A stretch of DNA of 64,000 nucleotides, taken from the NCBI GenBank assembly GCA_030248295.1, contig JASANH010000041.1, positions 62,001 through 126,000 of the forward strand, read 5' to 3'. Every line of letters begins with the position of its first letter. Position 1 is the first letter of the stretch. Of this stretch, positions 20,960-31,923 are shown piece after piece. Below the pieces are notes generated by a model. The model was not told the DNA's origin. It saw only the letters and a program-made list of their open reading frames with translations, and searched no databases. Both the position numbers and the translations under genes were made by a program. This DNA is from Mesodorylaimus sp. YZB2_4 (taxonomy: Eukaryota; Nematoda; Enoplea; Dorylaimida; Dorylaimidae).

Positions 20960-21600
20960 GTCGGCTGCTTAAAAGGCGCGAGATTGGCGTTTCACTTCGG
21001 TTTTTTGTGTTTTCTATTTTTCAATTTTCTTCAGTCCATTTTTTTATCCGCGCGATTATTACTTTTTATTGCAAAGCTGCAACTAAAGCAACCAACTTGA
21101 TTCGTGTTATTGTGATCTAGGCGACAATGCGACAATAACAACTAATGGCTGGCAAATTCCAATGAGAGGCTCCTCGTGCCGGCAGCTGGTAACCAAGTGG
21201 CAACATTTGCATCATCGCGTTATTGCAGCTGTTGCTACTTCGGCTGATCTCATGGGTGTTTTGTGTGGTATTTTTTGAAACTAGTTATCTATTTTGAAAT
21301 GAGAGAAATTTTATCAATCACAAACCTATGCTGATCAAAAATGAACCTGTGTTGAACCAACTCCTACCTGAAATCTACCAAGATTTGTAAATGGTCTGGA
21401 TGTATGTTGTCATTTTCTTTATTCACTGAAGAGTCACTTAAGAAAAAGATATGGATATAAAATCTCAACTCGTGGGATTAGCTAGCTAGTTAAACCCTAT
21501 AGTCCATATGTGTAAGCGCGCAACCTGTAGCTAGTGTGAGCCCTATATGAAGCAGGAGAACAGGTAGGTGTCATTTCAGAGCAATCGGCACTTCTTCTAT
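20960..21600. other. No recognisable gene
   Basis: AT-rich intergenic sequence with short frames only. Confidence 0.35.
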
Positions 21601-21611
21601 ATGGACGTTAT

Positions 21612-22220
21612 CCAAAAAAGTTTTTCATCATATTAATCGTTTTTTAATCATCATCCGTAAGTTTAACTCGCATTTGTAGTGTGATGAATGTGTGAAAAAA
21701 GAGACCATCATTTTAGAATTATGAACTTCGGCTCATATAAAGAATTGATCAGTCGTACTGGTCGAAAAACGGGCGACAAAACCATAAGACGACGAGAAAA
21801 AACTGGAAACAGCAAATGCTCCTTCATTTTGTAAGCGTGATTCGCAATTGTGATGATGAATATATGGAAATACAGTTTTGGGTTGTTTCCAGTCATCGTT
21901 TCATCAACGTTTATCGAAACGTTTTTCATCATTATAATTATATTTGAATCATTGTCGGTAAGTTTAACTGCATTTGGAATTTGATGCATGTGTGACATGA
22001 GAGAAACTTTTATTTTAGAATTAGTTACTTCGGCATATATAAGGAATTGATTAGTCGAACGGGTCGAAAACGTGCGACAAAAGACGAGGAGGAAATACTG
22101 AAAACAGCAAATTCTCAAACGTTTTGTAAGCATAATTCGTAATTGTTATGATGAATATGTGAAGATCCAGTTTCGGTTTTTTTTCAGTCAACGTTTTATT
22201 AGCTTTAATCGACAACCGTC
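21612..22220 (+). repeat. Tandem duplication of about 305 bp carrying a small exon
   Basis: Unit 1 is about 21612-21917 and unit 2 about 21918-22220. Each contains an exon-like stretch preceded by TTTTAG and followed by a TTTTGTAAGC donor-like site. The frames are NFGSYKELISRTGRKTGDK in unit 1 and YFGIYKELISRTGRKRATK in unit 2. The conserved KELISRTGRK amid diverged intron-like flanks suggests a duplicated exon. No gene context was recognised. Confidence 0.5.
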
Positions 22221-22544
22221 TCGATCGTTATTGAACGTTTCATATTTTTTGGTGTACACTCCACCTTGAATTTGGGAAAAGGGGTGAAAATAATTTTGGG
22301 GAATGATATATAAGAGTGATTGGTTTTTCTGTGAAGTGAAAAATAATATCATGTATGTGAAATGAAAAGTTTTGTTTTAATTTTAGCAAATCGTTTGTGG
22401 TGGATATTTTTCGATCGATCAAAGAAATTTTTGTTGGAAAATATATTTTTTAGTTTTTGGAAGGGAAAAGGTAAGGCATGATCAGTATACACCAACAAAA
22501 CAGATGGTAAATTGGTGTTATGCACAAAAAATGCAGAAATGGCA

Positions 22545-22850
22545 TAAGGGACCTCTGTAAGTTTGTGAGGCACGAGGGACCCTTATGAGTTGGTAAGTTG
22601 GTGAGACGAAGCTCTACATCCTGTTAACTAAGTATGTCCCCAAGCAAGTCCCTAAAAAGATGAGTGGAGAAAAAGAAGAAGAAGGAGAAGAAGACGAAGA
22701 AGAATGAGTGCGGTAAGTTAGGGTTATGCGCAAAAATGCAATAAAGGCATGAGGGACCCTTGTAAGTTGTTGAGGCATGAGGGACCCTTGTAAGTTGTTG
22801 AGGCATGAGGGACCCTTGTGAATTGATAAGTTGGTGGGTAAGTTGGTGAG
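22545..22850. repeat. Minisatellite with about 31-bp unit
   Basis: Three near-identical copies of TTGTTGAGGCATGAGGGACC plus CTTGTAAG lie at about 22748-22820, with decayed copies at 22545-22600 and 22820-22850. Confidence 0.7.
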
Positions 22851-22859
22851 GCAGAGCTC

Positions 22860-23755
22860 TTTATCTTGTGAGCTGAGTCCCTAAGCAAGTCCCTAGAAAG
22901 GATGAGCGGAGAAAAAGAGGGAGAGTAAGTGCACATCTACGAGACAGTTTGAATTCAAGCATACTAAAGACCAGCTCTAGGTGGGCAGCTGCAAAGAGCA
23001 CATGGCAAAGAAAAGAGCAACAAAGAGGGAGGTAAAGTGGCATAGTGCGAGGAATAAACAAGAATATTCTCGAGTCGCATGATGTCGAGGTATCATGGGA
23101 TCAGGGATTTGTCAGCTCCACCTACCGTGATACCTAAAATTTCTGTGTTGTATAATTTTTGCCAAAAATTACCATGAGTTCCGATTCGTTTTGGTTCGTT
23201 TCGGCATGGAGAACCGAAGTCTCAAAAGACCCGAAGGCCATTACTGTCTTTGACTCCATATAGGAAGACAAAGCCCGCCCTCAAAAATCTCACCCAAGGA
23301 CTACAGAGATAAAGAGATAATTTGCAGTCATCGCCTCTTTCTTTGAATCAGACTACCCTGTTTTGTGTTGTGCCTGAAGGACTCAATTGTTTCTAAGTGT
23401 ATGATGGGCCACAAGGCAGAGAGGTCGCGCAGCAGGTAGCAATAGCGTTGGGCTGCGACTGCAATAGATTTGCCGACTTCCAAGGTAAAAGATTGTAGGG
23501 CGTCAACGTTATCCGTTTTCCAGAACAGAATCTGACTCGTCGGACATAGAGGGAGAGAGCGTCTTGAACTGACATGACTTTACGCCTGCCACAGAGCAAA
23601 TAAGACACAAGTTGAGAGCTGGTGGCTAATTTATAGTTATTTGTCGCTGATCAGTAGAAAGGAGCTGCCTCAGCCTGCCCGGGTGTGATAAGTCATCCAG
23701 CTTCGCCCATCTTAGCTTCGCCCGTTTCAACTACGCCTGATTTTGATGCCTCACT
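22860..23755. other. No recognisable gene
   Basis: No motif-bearing frame. It contains short open frames and the sequence leading to the piggyBac promoter. Confidence 0.35.
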
Positions 23756-23761
23756 CTCATT

Positions 23762-23850
23762 GACCAATCGGAAGCCTTCAGTCGAGTGAGCCTCGCCCGC
23801 GAAAAAGGTATAAAAGGAGTTTTTTTCCTGATCAAGTGTCATAGTAGTCT
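23762..23850 (+). promoter_or_regulatory. Core promoter with CCAAT and TATA boxes
   Basis: CCAAT lies at 23764-23768 and TATAAAA at 23809-23815. A TCATAGT initiator-like site is about 35 nt downstream, and an ATG follows at 23913. Upstream are several AGCTTCGCCC direct repeats (about 23700-23725). The spacing is that of a pol II TATA promoter and drives toward the piggyBac gene. Confidence 0.6.
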
Positions 23851-23912
23851 CTTTCCTGCAGCTTCAGTCCCTATTCTACAGAATCAGCTTATCCATCCTC
23901 TTCCTGTTCAAA

Positions 23913-25847
23913 ATGCCGAAAAAGAAATTTGCATTGAGTTCTGCTCATTTTGTGTTTCCTGAGGATTATGATCGCCTCAACCAAGTCGCTCGCACAAGAT
24001 CGAAGAATTGTTTAGCGAGATCGTATCAAACATGGGAAAGCTGTTTGTGCCAGGCCGGTTCGTCAACGTGGACGAAGCCTTACGATAGTGGATTTCAGGT
24101 AATTAAGAGCTGCTGTATTTGTGGCCTTAGACCTTATGCAGTAGAACTTTTGTTCTAGAGGGCGAGTCGCATTTAAAATGCACATGCCCTTGAAGCCGGC
24201 CAAATACGGAGTGAAGATATTTGTCCTCGCGGATGCAAAAAGCGGTGTTTTGTTGGATGCATTCATAAATGAAGGAAAAAAGTTGGACTCGGCCGCTAGA
24301 GAAATGCGAGAGACCGAAAGTGATGAAGAAGATGGTGCGGAATCGACAGACGGTGACGGCGATAAAAATATATCTTCTACAGCAAAAATTGTACTTCGAT
24401 TGGTCAAGAAAATTCGAGGCACTGGTCGCATAGTCGCTTTCGATCGTGGCTTCACATCGCTGGAGATTGTTCACGAATTGCGGAAACTGAGTTTGGACTG
24501 TATTAGCACAATTATGGCCAACGCTCGGGGCATACCTGTCGAATTGAAATTGTTCAATTTTCATCAATATTACAGCGGAACAGAAGCCGCGAAAAAGAAA
24601 CTGTGCGACAAGATTTATGCTCTGCGTGATGATGGGGATATCGACTCGCGACGAATGTCGCAGCTGGGAAAGGACTTTGCGATCCCTTCTGCCGATGGAA
24701 GAGTCAGTAAACGGAAAGCCCGGAAATGCGTGTCAACACCATTGATCGTCCCTAAAATCACTATTATTAATGGCAATGAAAATTGGCGAGTCGATCACGA
24801 ATCGGAGGTCGTGAAAGAAGTGGCCGAATGTGCTGTAGCTCAAACAGAAAAGCCAGCCAAAAGAGGTCGGAGGAAAAAGCAACCAGAAAAGAAAAGCGTG
24901 CATAAAATTAATGAAAACCATGCCGCGTTCCTGTTCAGCGACTACGTGACCATCTGCAAGTACGTTGCGAAAAAGGAGAAGGAGAAGAAACCAGTTCACG
25001 TGCTATCGACTATTCACCACGATGCGAAAGTATCAAATGAGGCGGCAGGTCGTCCAGAGATTATACGAGTGTACAACTTGGTGAAACCTGGAGTCGACAT
25101 TATGGTAAGTGATGTTTATACATCTTCCAAATATGCTTATCTTGCGGGTCTCTTTCTTTCTCGCAGAATCAGATGGTCAGCGAGTATTCCTGTCGCCGTG
25201 CCAGTTTCCGTTGGACAATTCGTATTTGGCAGTGGCTGATAGATGCTTCCGTATTAAATGCATACAAGGCTTTCATCCTGGCTAACGAGGGAGCCGACGA
25301 AGCAACGATGGCGAGACGAGACTTCATTCGTCACGTTTCTGTTGGACTCATGCGACCAAAGTACGAAATAGAGGAAATGGGTGAAACTTTGCCGAGAAGG
25401 ACCCAAAGAACACTGGGTATCGTCGCCGCTGTCAAACATTATCAATCGCTTTATAAGCCCAGGAAATTTTCAATTAATGAGTCAGCGTCAATGGATGAGT
25501 TGCAAAAAAAGTCAAATTCTACTGCAAAGCCTGCTGCGGCGCAGTTGCTTCCAACTGTGCGTGGGCGTCAGTTTCCGTCTAATACGCCCGCCAAATTGAC
25601 GAAGGATGATCGATGTCGAGCCCGATGTTACGCCTGCAATGGGAGCAATCGAAATAAGAGTATATATCTATGCGAAATTTGCAATCGGGCCATCTGCGTC
25701 AAGAAACATGGTGTTGCGCGTCGAAACAGTTTCGATGCAATCGTTTCTGTGGTCTGCAAGCAAGCGAGTGCTGAAGCATACTGCATGGATGAGAAGCCAC
25801 CCAAGAAAGCGAAATCTGTTGGAAACGGTATGTCGGTGAATGCTTGA
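23913..25847 (+). pseudogene. piggyBac-type DDE transposase with C-terminal zinc-binding domain
   Basis: It starts MPKKKFALSSAH, followed by FPEDYDRLNQV. A second frame then carries LFVPGRFVNVDEAL (first catalytic Asp). After a short intron, RGRVAFKMHMPLKPAKYGVK opens the long frame at 24178. AFDRGFTSLEI holds the second Asp. VKPGVDIM (third Asp) ends an exon at 25104, and a 62-nt intron leads to NQMVSEYSCRRASFRW. The position usually written MDQM is MNQM here. The C-terminus has a Cys-rich cluster, CYACN...CEICNRAICVKKH (about 25628-25710). Two single-base frame changes lie upstream of the long frame (near 24008 and 24088), so the copy is probably inactive unless these are assembly errors. 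Its 3' end is duplicated in inverted form at 35055-35255. Confidence 0.75.
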
Positions 25848-26339
25848 GAACGGCAGGGTAGTTGTTGGCGAGCATGGAGTTTTGTATTGTATAATTTTTA
25901 ATTGAGTCAGATTTTTTCTCAGTCGTGAAAAATTTGCGTTTAGAAATTGAAAAATTGTTTTGAAAGTTCTTATTTGCGCATGAATTTTTTGTGCCATGTT
26001 GGCGAAATTAGATTTTGCAAAGAAATTTTGTGTCAAGTATTTTTAGTTTCTGAAAGCGGGTAAGATGCAGAGTTTTTGAGTGGAAAACTTCGAAATTTGC
26101 GGCAGTCGTGCGTTTGATTTTTGTTGGCGAACTTATGGGACCATGTTTGCGCTCGATTTTGACTGGCTCATTAGTATTTTATCAGGGATCGTGTGCGATA
26201 TTTGATGTCATCTCGATTTTCTGTATTTCTTTTTGCTAGTGAAAAGTGATGAGCCAGTACAGAAAGGAAAGGAGCGAAGGAGTCCAGCTCATCGTCAGCC
26301 TGTCCAGCATGGGATTCAGCCGGCCACGAGTTGGCACAT

Positions 26340-26515
26340 CATGTTCATGTTCATGTTCATGTTTTACCACATCACCAAGCACTCAACAGCGCACTCGAGG
26401 GTGAAGGGACACACTTTACACGGAATGATTTACCAGCCCGCGAGTCAAACACTCGCCCGTAACTGCGCACCTGGCGTGAGAGGCAGACGCCTAACCCACC
26501 AGGCCACGAGGCCAC
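26340..26515 (-). mobile_element. tRNA-derived SINE, copy A
   Basis: On the minus strand the head has GTGGCCTGGTGGGTTAGGCG (A box) and GTGTTTGACTC (B box), with CTCTCAC giving a Glu-type anticodon CTC. A body of about 80 bp follows, and the tail consists of four ATGAAC-type units. It is identical in layout to copies at 34385-34560 and 52549-52713. Copies A and B lie in opposite arms of the inverted duplication, so they represent one insertion. Confidence 0.7.
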
Positions 26516-27643
26516 GAGGCACATAACGGCCTGAAATGCGGGTGGTGCAGATTTGCAGCGATAACCATAAGGTAGAAGGCTCTCTCGGGGCGATGTATTC
26601 TGTCCTGGAGCTTTAGATATTCCCCGAGCCATTTTGTTGCCCGGGGTGGATCTATCACTAGATGTTGGCCCCATCTATGCAAACCAAACAAAATTCTAGC
26701 TCTTCATATGTTTTGTGGATTTCACATCTCTCTGAACGGAGACCAGTGCCTAGTCTAGCAGCAATGTTGCAGCATATTCACCTGAATCATTTTCTACCAT
26801 CAACGAAAATCGAACACAATCACATAGAGCATAGAGCATAAAAATCACAGAACCAGATTTCATTCATCGTTCCATCAATAAATGCTATCGGCAAAAGAAA
26901 GCATAATCAACCCGTTCACAGAGAAAACAGAAAACCTGTACAAACTCAGGGAAAGAAAATTCATCGTTTCCTTCGTAAAGCACCATAACCACCTGGTACA
27001 AAGGCAAGACCTTGCTTAACATGAACAAAAAAACAAAACAACTCACACTTCGGCAAGCACATATCAATTCGTCAACAAGCTCAAAATCGGAACAACTTTT
27101 TCACTCCCTTCCCCCCCACCCCACCCGAAGCTATGCTAGCCTACCCATTCTTGATTAGTCCGAAAGCCAGAAACTGAAACGAAGAGAGCTGACCGTGAAG
27201 CGTTCAGGCGCGCCAAATAAATTCCTCACTTTCACAAATGCTTCTTTTTAGTTCCAGGCATCTCATCCTCGTCGCATGAGGCGCGTTCCGTACTTTGGGT
27301 TTCGTTCGAAGACATTTCGCTAAAAAGCGGTAAATCTTGTGCATCAAGAAAGCATGGAAGGGCATCAGGGTAAACCCCATGCATTAATATGGCTAAACGC
27401 TGTCATGTACCCGAACCTTATTATGCCAGAGACCAACTTACGACCAAAGACCTAAAATCCTTCGAAAAAGCATCTTTAGACCTGCTTAAAAGATTGGACT
27501 TCGGAGAAGAAACAAGGGAACTACCGCTAAAAGATGCCCCAGCACCCAAAAAAAGTTTCTCACAAATTAAATCACCTTTTTGTCTTTCAGTGAGTCTTAT
27601 CTTGTACTACTGCTCTTTTCTAAGCAGCCTAAAAGAATGCCCC

Positions 27644-28154
27644 TTACCTTTTAAAATCCGAAGATCCACGATGACCAGATGATGGAATCTTTTCGGCCGT
27701 CTCTTTGAACCCCATGTACTTGTCCGACGGGAAGCGTTTCATCAAAGCGTCACGGACACAATGCGGAAAAGAAAATCGTGTTTCGTGGTCCCTGACTTCC
27801 AAGGCATCACCAAACCTGAAAATCAAAAGAACTATCATTTGAAGGATTATGGAAGGGACTAAAGACGCGTACACTTCAGCCAAATGCTCGAAATAAACGT
27901 GCTTTCGACGAAGATTGTTGGCAATCGGCAAAGAAGCGGCACTGGCCACCCCACGAGTAAAAACTTCTTTCTCAGTGATACAGCCATAGCCCAAAAGATT
28001 TTTGACCGACCTGCAGCAATGGCGGCTGTATGAATCGTCGATTTCGCCAAAGCACTAAAAAGATAAGACTTGGGACTGGCATAACACATACTTTTTCACA
28101 ACGGACGTACCTTCGCGCACTCACAATAATCGGCCACGCTCATGTCCATCGCGC
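27644..28154 (-). pseudogene. P2X7-C-like gene, truncated copy in the left arm
   Basis: It matches the three 3' exons of the gene at 32134-33256: CFGEIDDSYSRHCC, GYGCITEKEVF and FGDALEVRDHETRFSFPHCV. It is cut at 28154 inside the exon that begins EPPVRVG, where the arm meets the MITE. The upstream exons are missing, so it cannot encode the full protein. Confidence 0.7.
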
Positions 28155-28156
28155 TA

Positions 28157-28505
28157 CAGATTACGATAAACAGACTAGCTTAGGGAGAAACTATACTCCA
28201 GTTTTATCGCACGAAGTTCGTGCGAAGTTCGCACGAGATCAGTCCAGGAGTATAGATGCGAACCTCAGTCTCAGTTCAATCTCAGTTTCAACGGAGTTTG
28301 TGCGGAGTGTGCGCGGAGAACCTCCGCAGCCCCTTTGCATCTCTTTTCTGCTGGCAATTACTTTGTCGAGTGAATGTAAAAAACACTTATATAAATTTTA
28401 ATTTAGTAATGACTGCGGTACGTTTCTGAATGTGATCTTACAAAAATTTTTGAAAAGGTCAGATCTCTATTTTTCCAAAAACCAAAGTCTGTTTATCGTA
28501 ATCTG
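28157..28505. mobile_element. TA-flanked MITE with perfect 20-bp TIRs (349 bp)
   Basis: The termini are CAGATTACGATAAACAGACT (28157-28176) and its exact complement (28486-28505). TA lies directly outside on both sides (28155-28156, 28506-28507), as in Tc1/mariner-type elements. The interior holds a short nested palindrome (CGCACGAAGTTCGTGCG near 28210) and no coding capacity. Confidence 0.85.
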
Positions 28506-28968
28506 TAGCAGCTCTGGGGGTGAAAGCGAAACTGGGTCGTAGCCTAGCGGTAAGGCCTATGCTTGTCACGCTGGGTGCGCATTTAGAGGGGAGGGTTCGA
28601 CTCCTGCCTGGGTAAAAATGATTGTCAATACATAGACATACGTTTCCAAGCCCCCCGAGTCTGCTGCATGGAACTTGGTCAGGGTTAAAGCATCACATGA
28701 CATGAGCTGGCATAGCTTATCTATATCTAGGCCCGTATCAGAACTCCTTATTTCTTAAATCAATTTCTTCTACTTCCTGTTGCATCTGATTTCTCTTCGA
28801 CCTCTTAGACCCATTCAAACATTAACGTACGTGATGTCATACAGACCATGATTATGGGAGAGAACCCAAATTGCAGAGGAGGACATACCTAATTTGAGGA
28901 GGATTAGGGGAGGCTATCAGAACCAAAGGAGGTTTTGAAGATTTAGAAGGTGCTGGGAACCCTACTTA
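28506..28968 (+). repeat. Inner left arm of the inverted duplication
   Basis: It pairs with 31461-31923 (coordinate sum 60429), with a few percent divergence. It contains a tRNA-Asp-like sequence and a purine-rich GGAGG stretch near 28880-28960. Confidence 0.85.
28533..28613 (+). tRNA. tRNA-Asp-like sequence (anticodon GTC), degenerate
   Basis: The A box TAGCCTAGCGG matches TRGYNNARNNG exactly and the B box GGTTCGACTCC matches the consensus. The loop TTGTCAC gives GTC. The anticodon stem has a mismatch and the variable region is too long. It is most likely the head of a SINE or a tRNA pseudogene, with an inverted counterpart at 31816-31896. Confidence 0.55.
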
Positions 28969-28987
28969 TTAACGCGTCTCGAGGCAC

Positions 28988-29123
28988 CTGGGTCGGCTGA
29001 CACCTAGAACCAGTTAACGAAAATGCGTCTGGGGTAGGCGCATGGTTTATTGCTGGTTTATTCACCCTAACGCCTACCCCAGACGCATTTTCGTTAACTG
29101 GTTCTAGGTGTCAGCCGACCCAG
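28988..29123. repeat. Perfect 53-bp inverted repeat with 30-nt loop
   Basis: 28988-29040 and 29071-29123 are exact complements. The arm starts CTGGGTCGGCTGACACC and ends GGGGTAGGCG. The loop (29041-29070) is AT-rich. No target duplication is evident. It could be a miniature foldback element, a cruciform-prone site or a hairpin RNA. Confidence 0.9.
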
Positions 29124-29570
29124 CTCGGCATTTGGCACGTTGTGCTAGATTCGGACTTATTTATATTCGTCTCTCTCTCTCACCTGTCGGACTTTAAAAA
29201 TTTTTGGTAGCTTCCTAAAGTAGAAAAGTGCCGTTTGCCTTCCCCAAGAGTGAGAGATTTAGAAACAACAAGAAGCGCATGTTTTGTTTTTAAAGAAGCC
29301 TTCAATACGGTTTTCTCGTCAGAATACATCTCCCAACTCGCTAATCTGATAATTGACAAGAATCCATCGTCAATAATAGAGGCAGTATTTGTATGGCTAA
29401 TGCTAAAATTCCAGTACCTACATGGTGCTCAAATTGTATAAAATAGCGGGAATATTAGCACAATTTACATTTTCCATGAGTTAAACCCCTTATCCTATCA
29501 GGAAAAATGATGTCTTTTTTAAAAAGCGGATGTCCGTTTTTAGGGTCATCGATCTGAATATGGCGGTCAA

Positions 29571-30065
29571 GTGAAGACAGATCTAGAAGCAATGAAAAAG
29601 CAACAAGAGATTATTGCGAGAGAACGAAAGAAGGCTTCGTCGTTCATTTATGGTTGGCCGAACGACTTGTTGGCGTTTCGAGATCAACACAATGCTTCAG
29701 CCAAAGTGGTCGTTGTTCACCGATTTTTCGAGGAAGTTTTACGCATTCCTAGCTATTTACGAAAAAACATCGACATCAAGGGAATATTTGTCGAGCGAGG
29801 TGGGAACGGCCACGTTGTGATGAATTTTGTTCAGGAAACTGTCTAGGAGAACCCGTTTTTGAGAAACCTGAAGGAATTCAATGACCGCCGTGGTGGTCGG
29901 TCACCCACTATATGGCGAGATGATTTGACTCGGGAACAAATGGAATTCAAGAAAACTTTACGTCAGCGGCAGTGGAGGGTGAGGAGGCTGGGCTACCCTA
30001 AACTACATAGTATTCATCGGCACCGAATTTTGTCGTTAATTTTAGAAATGTGGAATCGACAATGA
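29571..30065 (+). pseudogene. LINE ORF1-like fragment (RRM-like plus C-terminal domain)
   Basis: A short coiled-coil-like stretch (LEAMKKQQEIIARERKKA) leads into SSFIYGWPND. FFEEVLRIPSYL and RGGNGHVVMNFVQ follow, then a TAG at 29844. The frame continues as FLRNLKEFNDRRGG and IWRDDLTREQMEFKKTLRQR. This order (coiled coil, RRM-like module, then a basic domain with a DLT-x-EQ signature) is that of L1-type ORF1 nucleic-acid-binding proteins. The stop between the two halves and the absence of ORF2 make it a relic. A host RNA-binding exon is the alternative. Confidence 0.4.
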
Positions 30066-30099
30066 GAACTGTCTCACGAACGATGATTCTCGAGGCCAT

Positions 30100-31460
30100 C
30101 GCCATAGTTTTGACCCATCATCACACGAACCAGTCGTATTAGAAGCTGAATCCACCAGTTCGACCGAGCGCTGGGGACCATACGATGACGGTTACAATGC
30201 AGGTTGCATTTATTTCTGTGGCTCCCAGTTGATTGTGCTCCTCACTTATAGAGGGGAATCAAAACACGTCTGGTGTATTAGCGGAGCTAGGACGCACTGT
30301 GGTAAGGCTAATAGTGCGCGGCTTGCTGAGTCATAAAGTTGGGCAAATACGTTAATAACTACAATTTAAATGCTCTGTGATGTTTAGGATGCTCGACGAA
30401 GAGATGAAGCAAAGTGGACCTCTGGCACGAGAAGGTCCAGATCCATGCCTCATCGTGCTGGTTCTCGGTGTCGTCACGCCAGCATGCCTTACGTGCAGAG
30501 ACCATCTAGCCAGGAAAGGGTACGTGTTTTGTGTCTTATTTTGATCCTAAGTAGTAGCTGTATTTTTACACTGTTTCAGGCGCGTTGTAAGCTCTTTAAT
30601 GCTAGTTATCCACATCCATGTCACCAGACAGCGTCAAGTCGGGTTGTAGGTGGGAAGAGTCAATCTCTTCAGCAGCATTTGGAACCATTGTCTGGAGGAT
30701 TGGAAAAAGGTAAGATAAGTTTATAATTTGAATACTTGTTAGAGGATAATTAGATGATTATCCGCCATTTTTAGAACGGGAGAGGAGGTATCGAAAAAAC
30801 CCTTCTCGCCATCTCGATGCAATTTTTTCATTATTTTAGGTTGTATCGCCGACTTCTGTTTCCCGCGTTCGTTTTCCTCATGTGCACCCCTTCGGACAAA
30901 TCTCAAAACAGTAAGCTGTTGACGAGTTATTGATTTCCATTGAGGTTTTATAACAGTTAGTCGTTGTACTCTATTGGTTAGACAAACATCGAAGATAGGG
31001 TTTTTTGAGGTTACAAAATATCCTGCCCCCACTTTATATTTCCAGAACTGAAATGTAGACCTATTTTGAAAATGGCAGGGGTGCATTACGTGCACCTTAG
31101 ATGTGTAATCCTCGTGCCTGGTTGGCCATAGCGGGTTGGAGAAAGTAATCGATACTCTCCCCTGGCTGGGAGACGTCAACCCCTCGGTTTGATGTTGCAG
31201 CCGTATAGGTATAGTCTCAAGAGTTTTAGTCGGAGTTTTTGTACCGCCGACTTCGATCGGCAACCTCCCTCCTACGCCTGCCAGGCTTGGTTGCATATGG
31301 GTGGGTGAGCCAGCATCGACCGATCCGGCCAACCCGATCCGCCGATCCGGGGTCGGATCGGTTCCCGATCTGATCCGACTGCTAGATCGGCATTTCAAAT
31401 TAATTGCTTATTACCTGCTTGAAAAACACGCGTATGATACAATTTCTGCGATACCATCGG
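30100..31460. other. Centre of the inverted duplication, no firm gene
   Basis: Exon-like plus-strand frames occur (ARCKLFNASYPHPCHQTA, about 30581-30710, between TTTCAG and a GTAAGA donor) but no family was recognised. At 31310-31400 there is a cluster of GATCCG/CGGATC words that can fold back on itself. Confidence 0.35.
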
Positions 31461-31923
31461 AAAGTAGGGTTCCAAGCACCTTCTTAATCTTTAAAACCTC
31501 CTTTGGTCCTGATAGCCTCCCCTAATCCTCCTCAAATTAGGTATGTCCTCCTCTGCAATTTGGGTTCTCTCCCATAATCATGGTCTATATAACATCACGT
31601 ACGTTAATGTTTGAATGGGTCTAAGAGGTCGAAGAGAAATCAGATGCAACAGGAAGTAGAAGAAATTGATTTAAGAAATAGAGTGTTCTGATACAGGCCT
31701 AGATATAGATAAGCTATGCCAGCTCATGTCATGTGATGCTTTATCCCTGACCAAGTACCATGCAGCAGACTCGGGGGGCTTGGAAACGTATGTCTATGTA
31801 TTGACAATCATTTTCACCCAGGCAGGAGTCGAACTCTCCCCTCTGAATGCGCACCCAGCGTGACAAGCAGAGGCCTTACCGCTAGGCTACGACCCAGTTT
31901 TGCTTTCACCCCCTGAGCTGCTA
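31461..31923 (-). repeat. Inner right arm of the inverted duplication
   Basis: Complement of 28506-28968. A further short inverted copy of part of it (31660-31715 against 31981-32036) lies across the collapsed MITE, so the structure is palindromic at two scales. Confidence 0.8.
31816..31896 (-). tRNA. tRNA-Asp-like sequence, inverted copy
   Basis: The minus strand has the same A box (TAGCCTAGCGG), loop TTGTCAC and B-box region (AGTTCGACTCC, one change from consensus). It is part of the inner right arm. Confidence 0.5.

Larger units (their letters stand above)
25645..28154 (+). repeat. Outer left arm of an inverted duplication (2.5 kb)
   Basis: It is paired with 32746-35255 with coordinates summing to about 60900 over most of its length and only scattered differences. 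It begins inside the zinc-binding end of the piggyBac gene and ends at base 28154, immediately before a MITE. It carries one SINE and a truncated P2X7-C-like gene. The divergence (for example AEV against AKV, and single-base changes) argues for a real old duplication. Confidence 0.9.

Noticed and set aside
26885-27067. Small mirrored frame (and 33833-34015) with a hydrophobic stretch
   Set aside because: Too short, no signal-peptide context and fully explained by the inverted arms.
27389-27682. 97-residue frame (MAKRCHVPEPYYARDQ...) and its mirror at 33218-33511
   Set aside because: It lies mainly antisense and downstream of the P2X7-C-like exons with no splice or domain support, so it was not annotated as a gene, although identity in both arms keeps it possible.
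30739-31398. 219-residue minus-strand frame in the centre of the duplication
   Set aside because: Low-complexity Thr/Pro/Arg composition, no splice context and no recognised motif.
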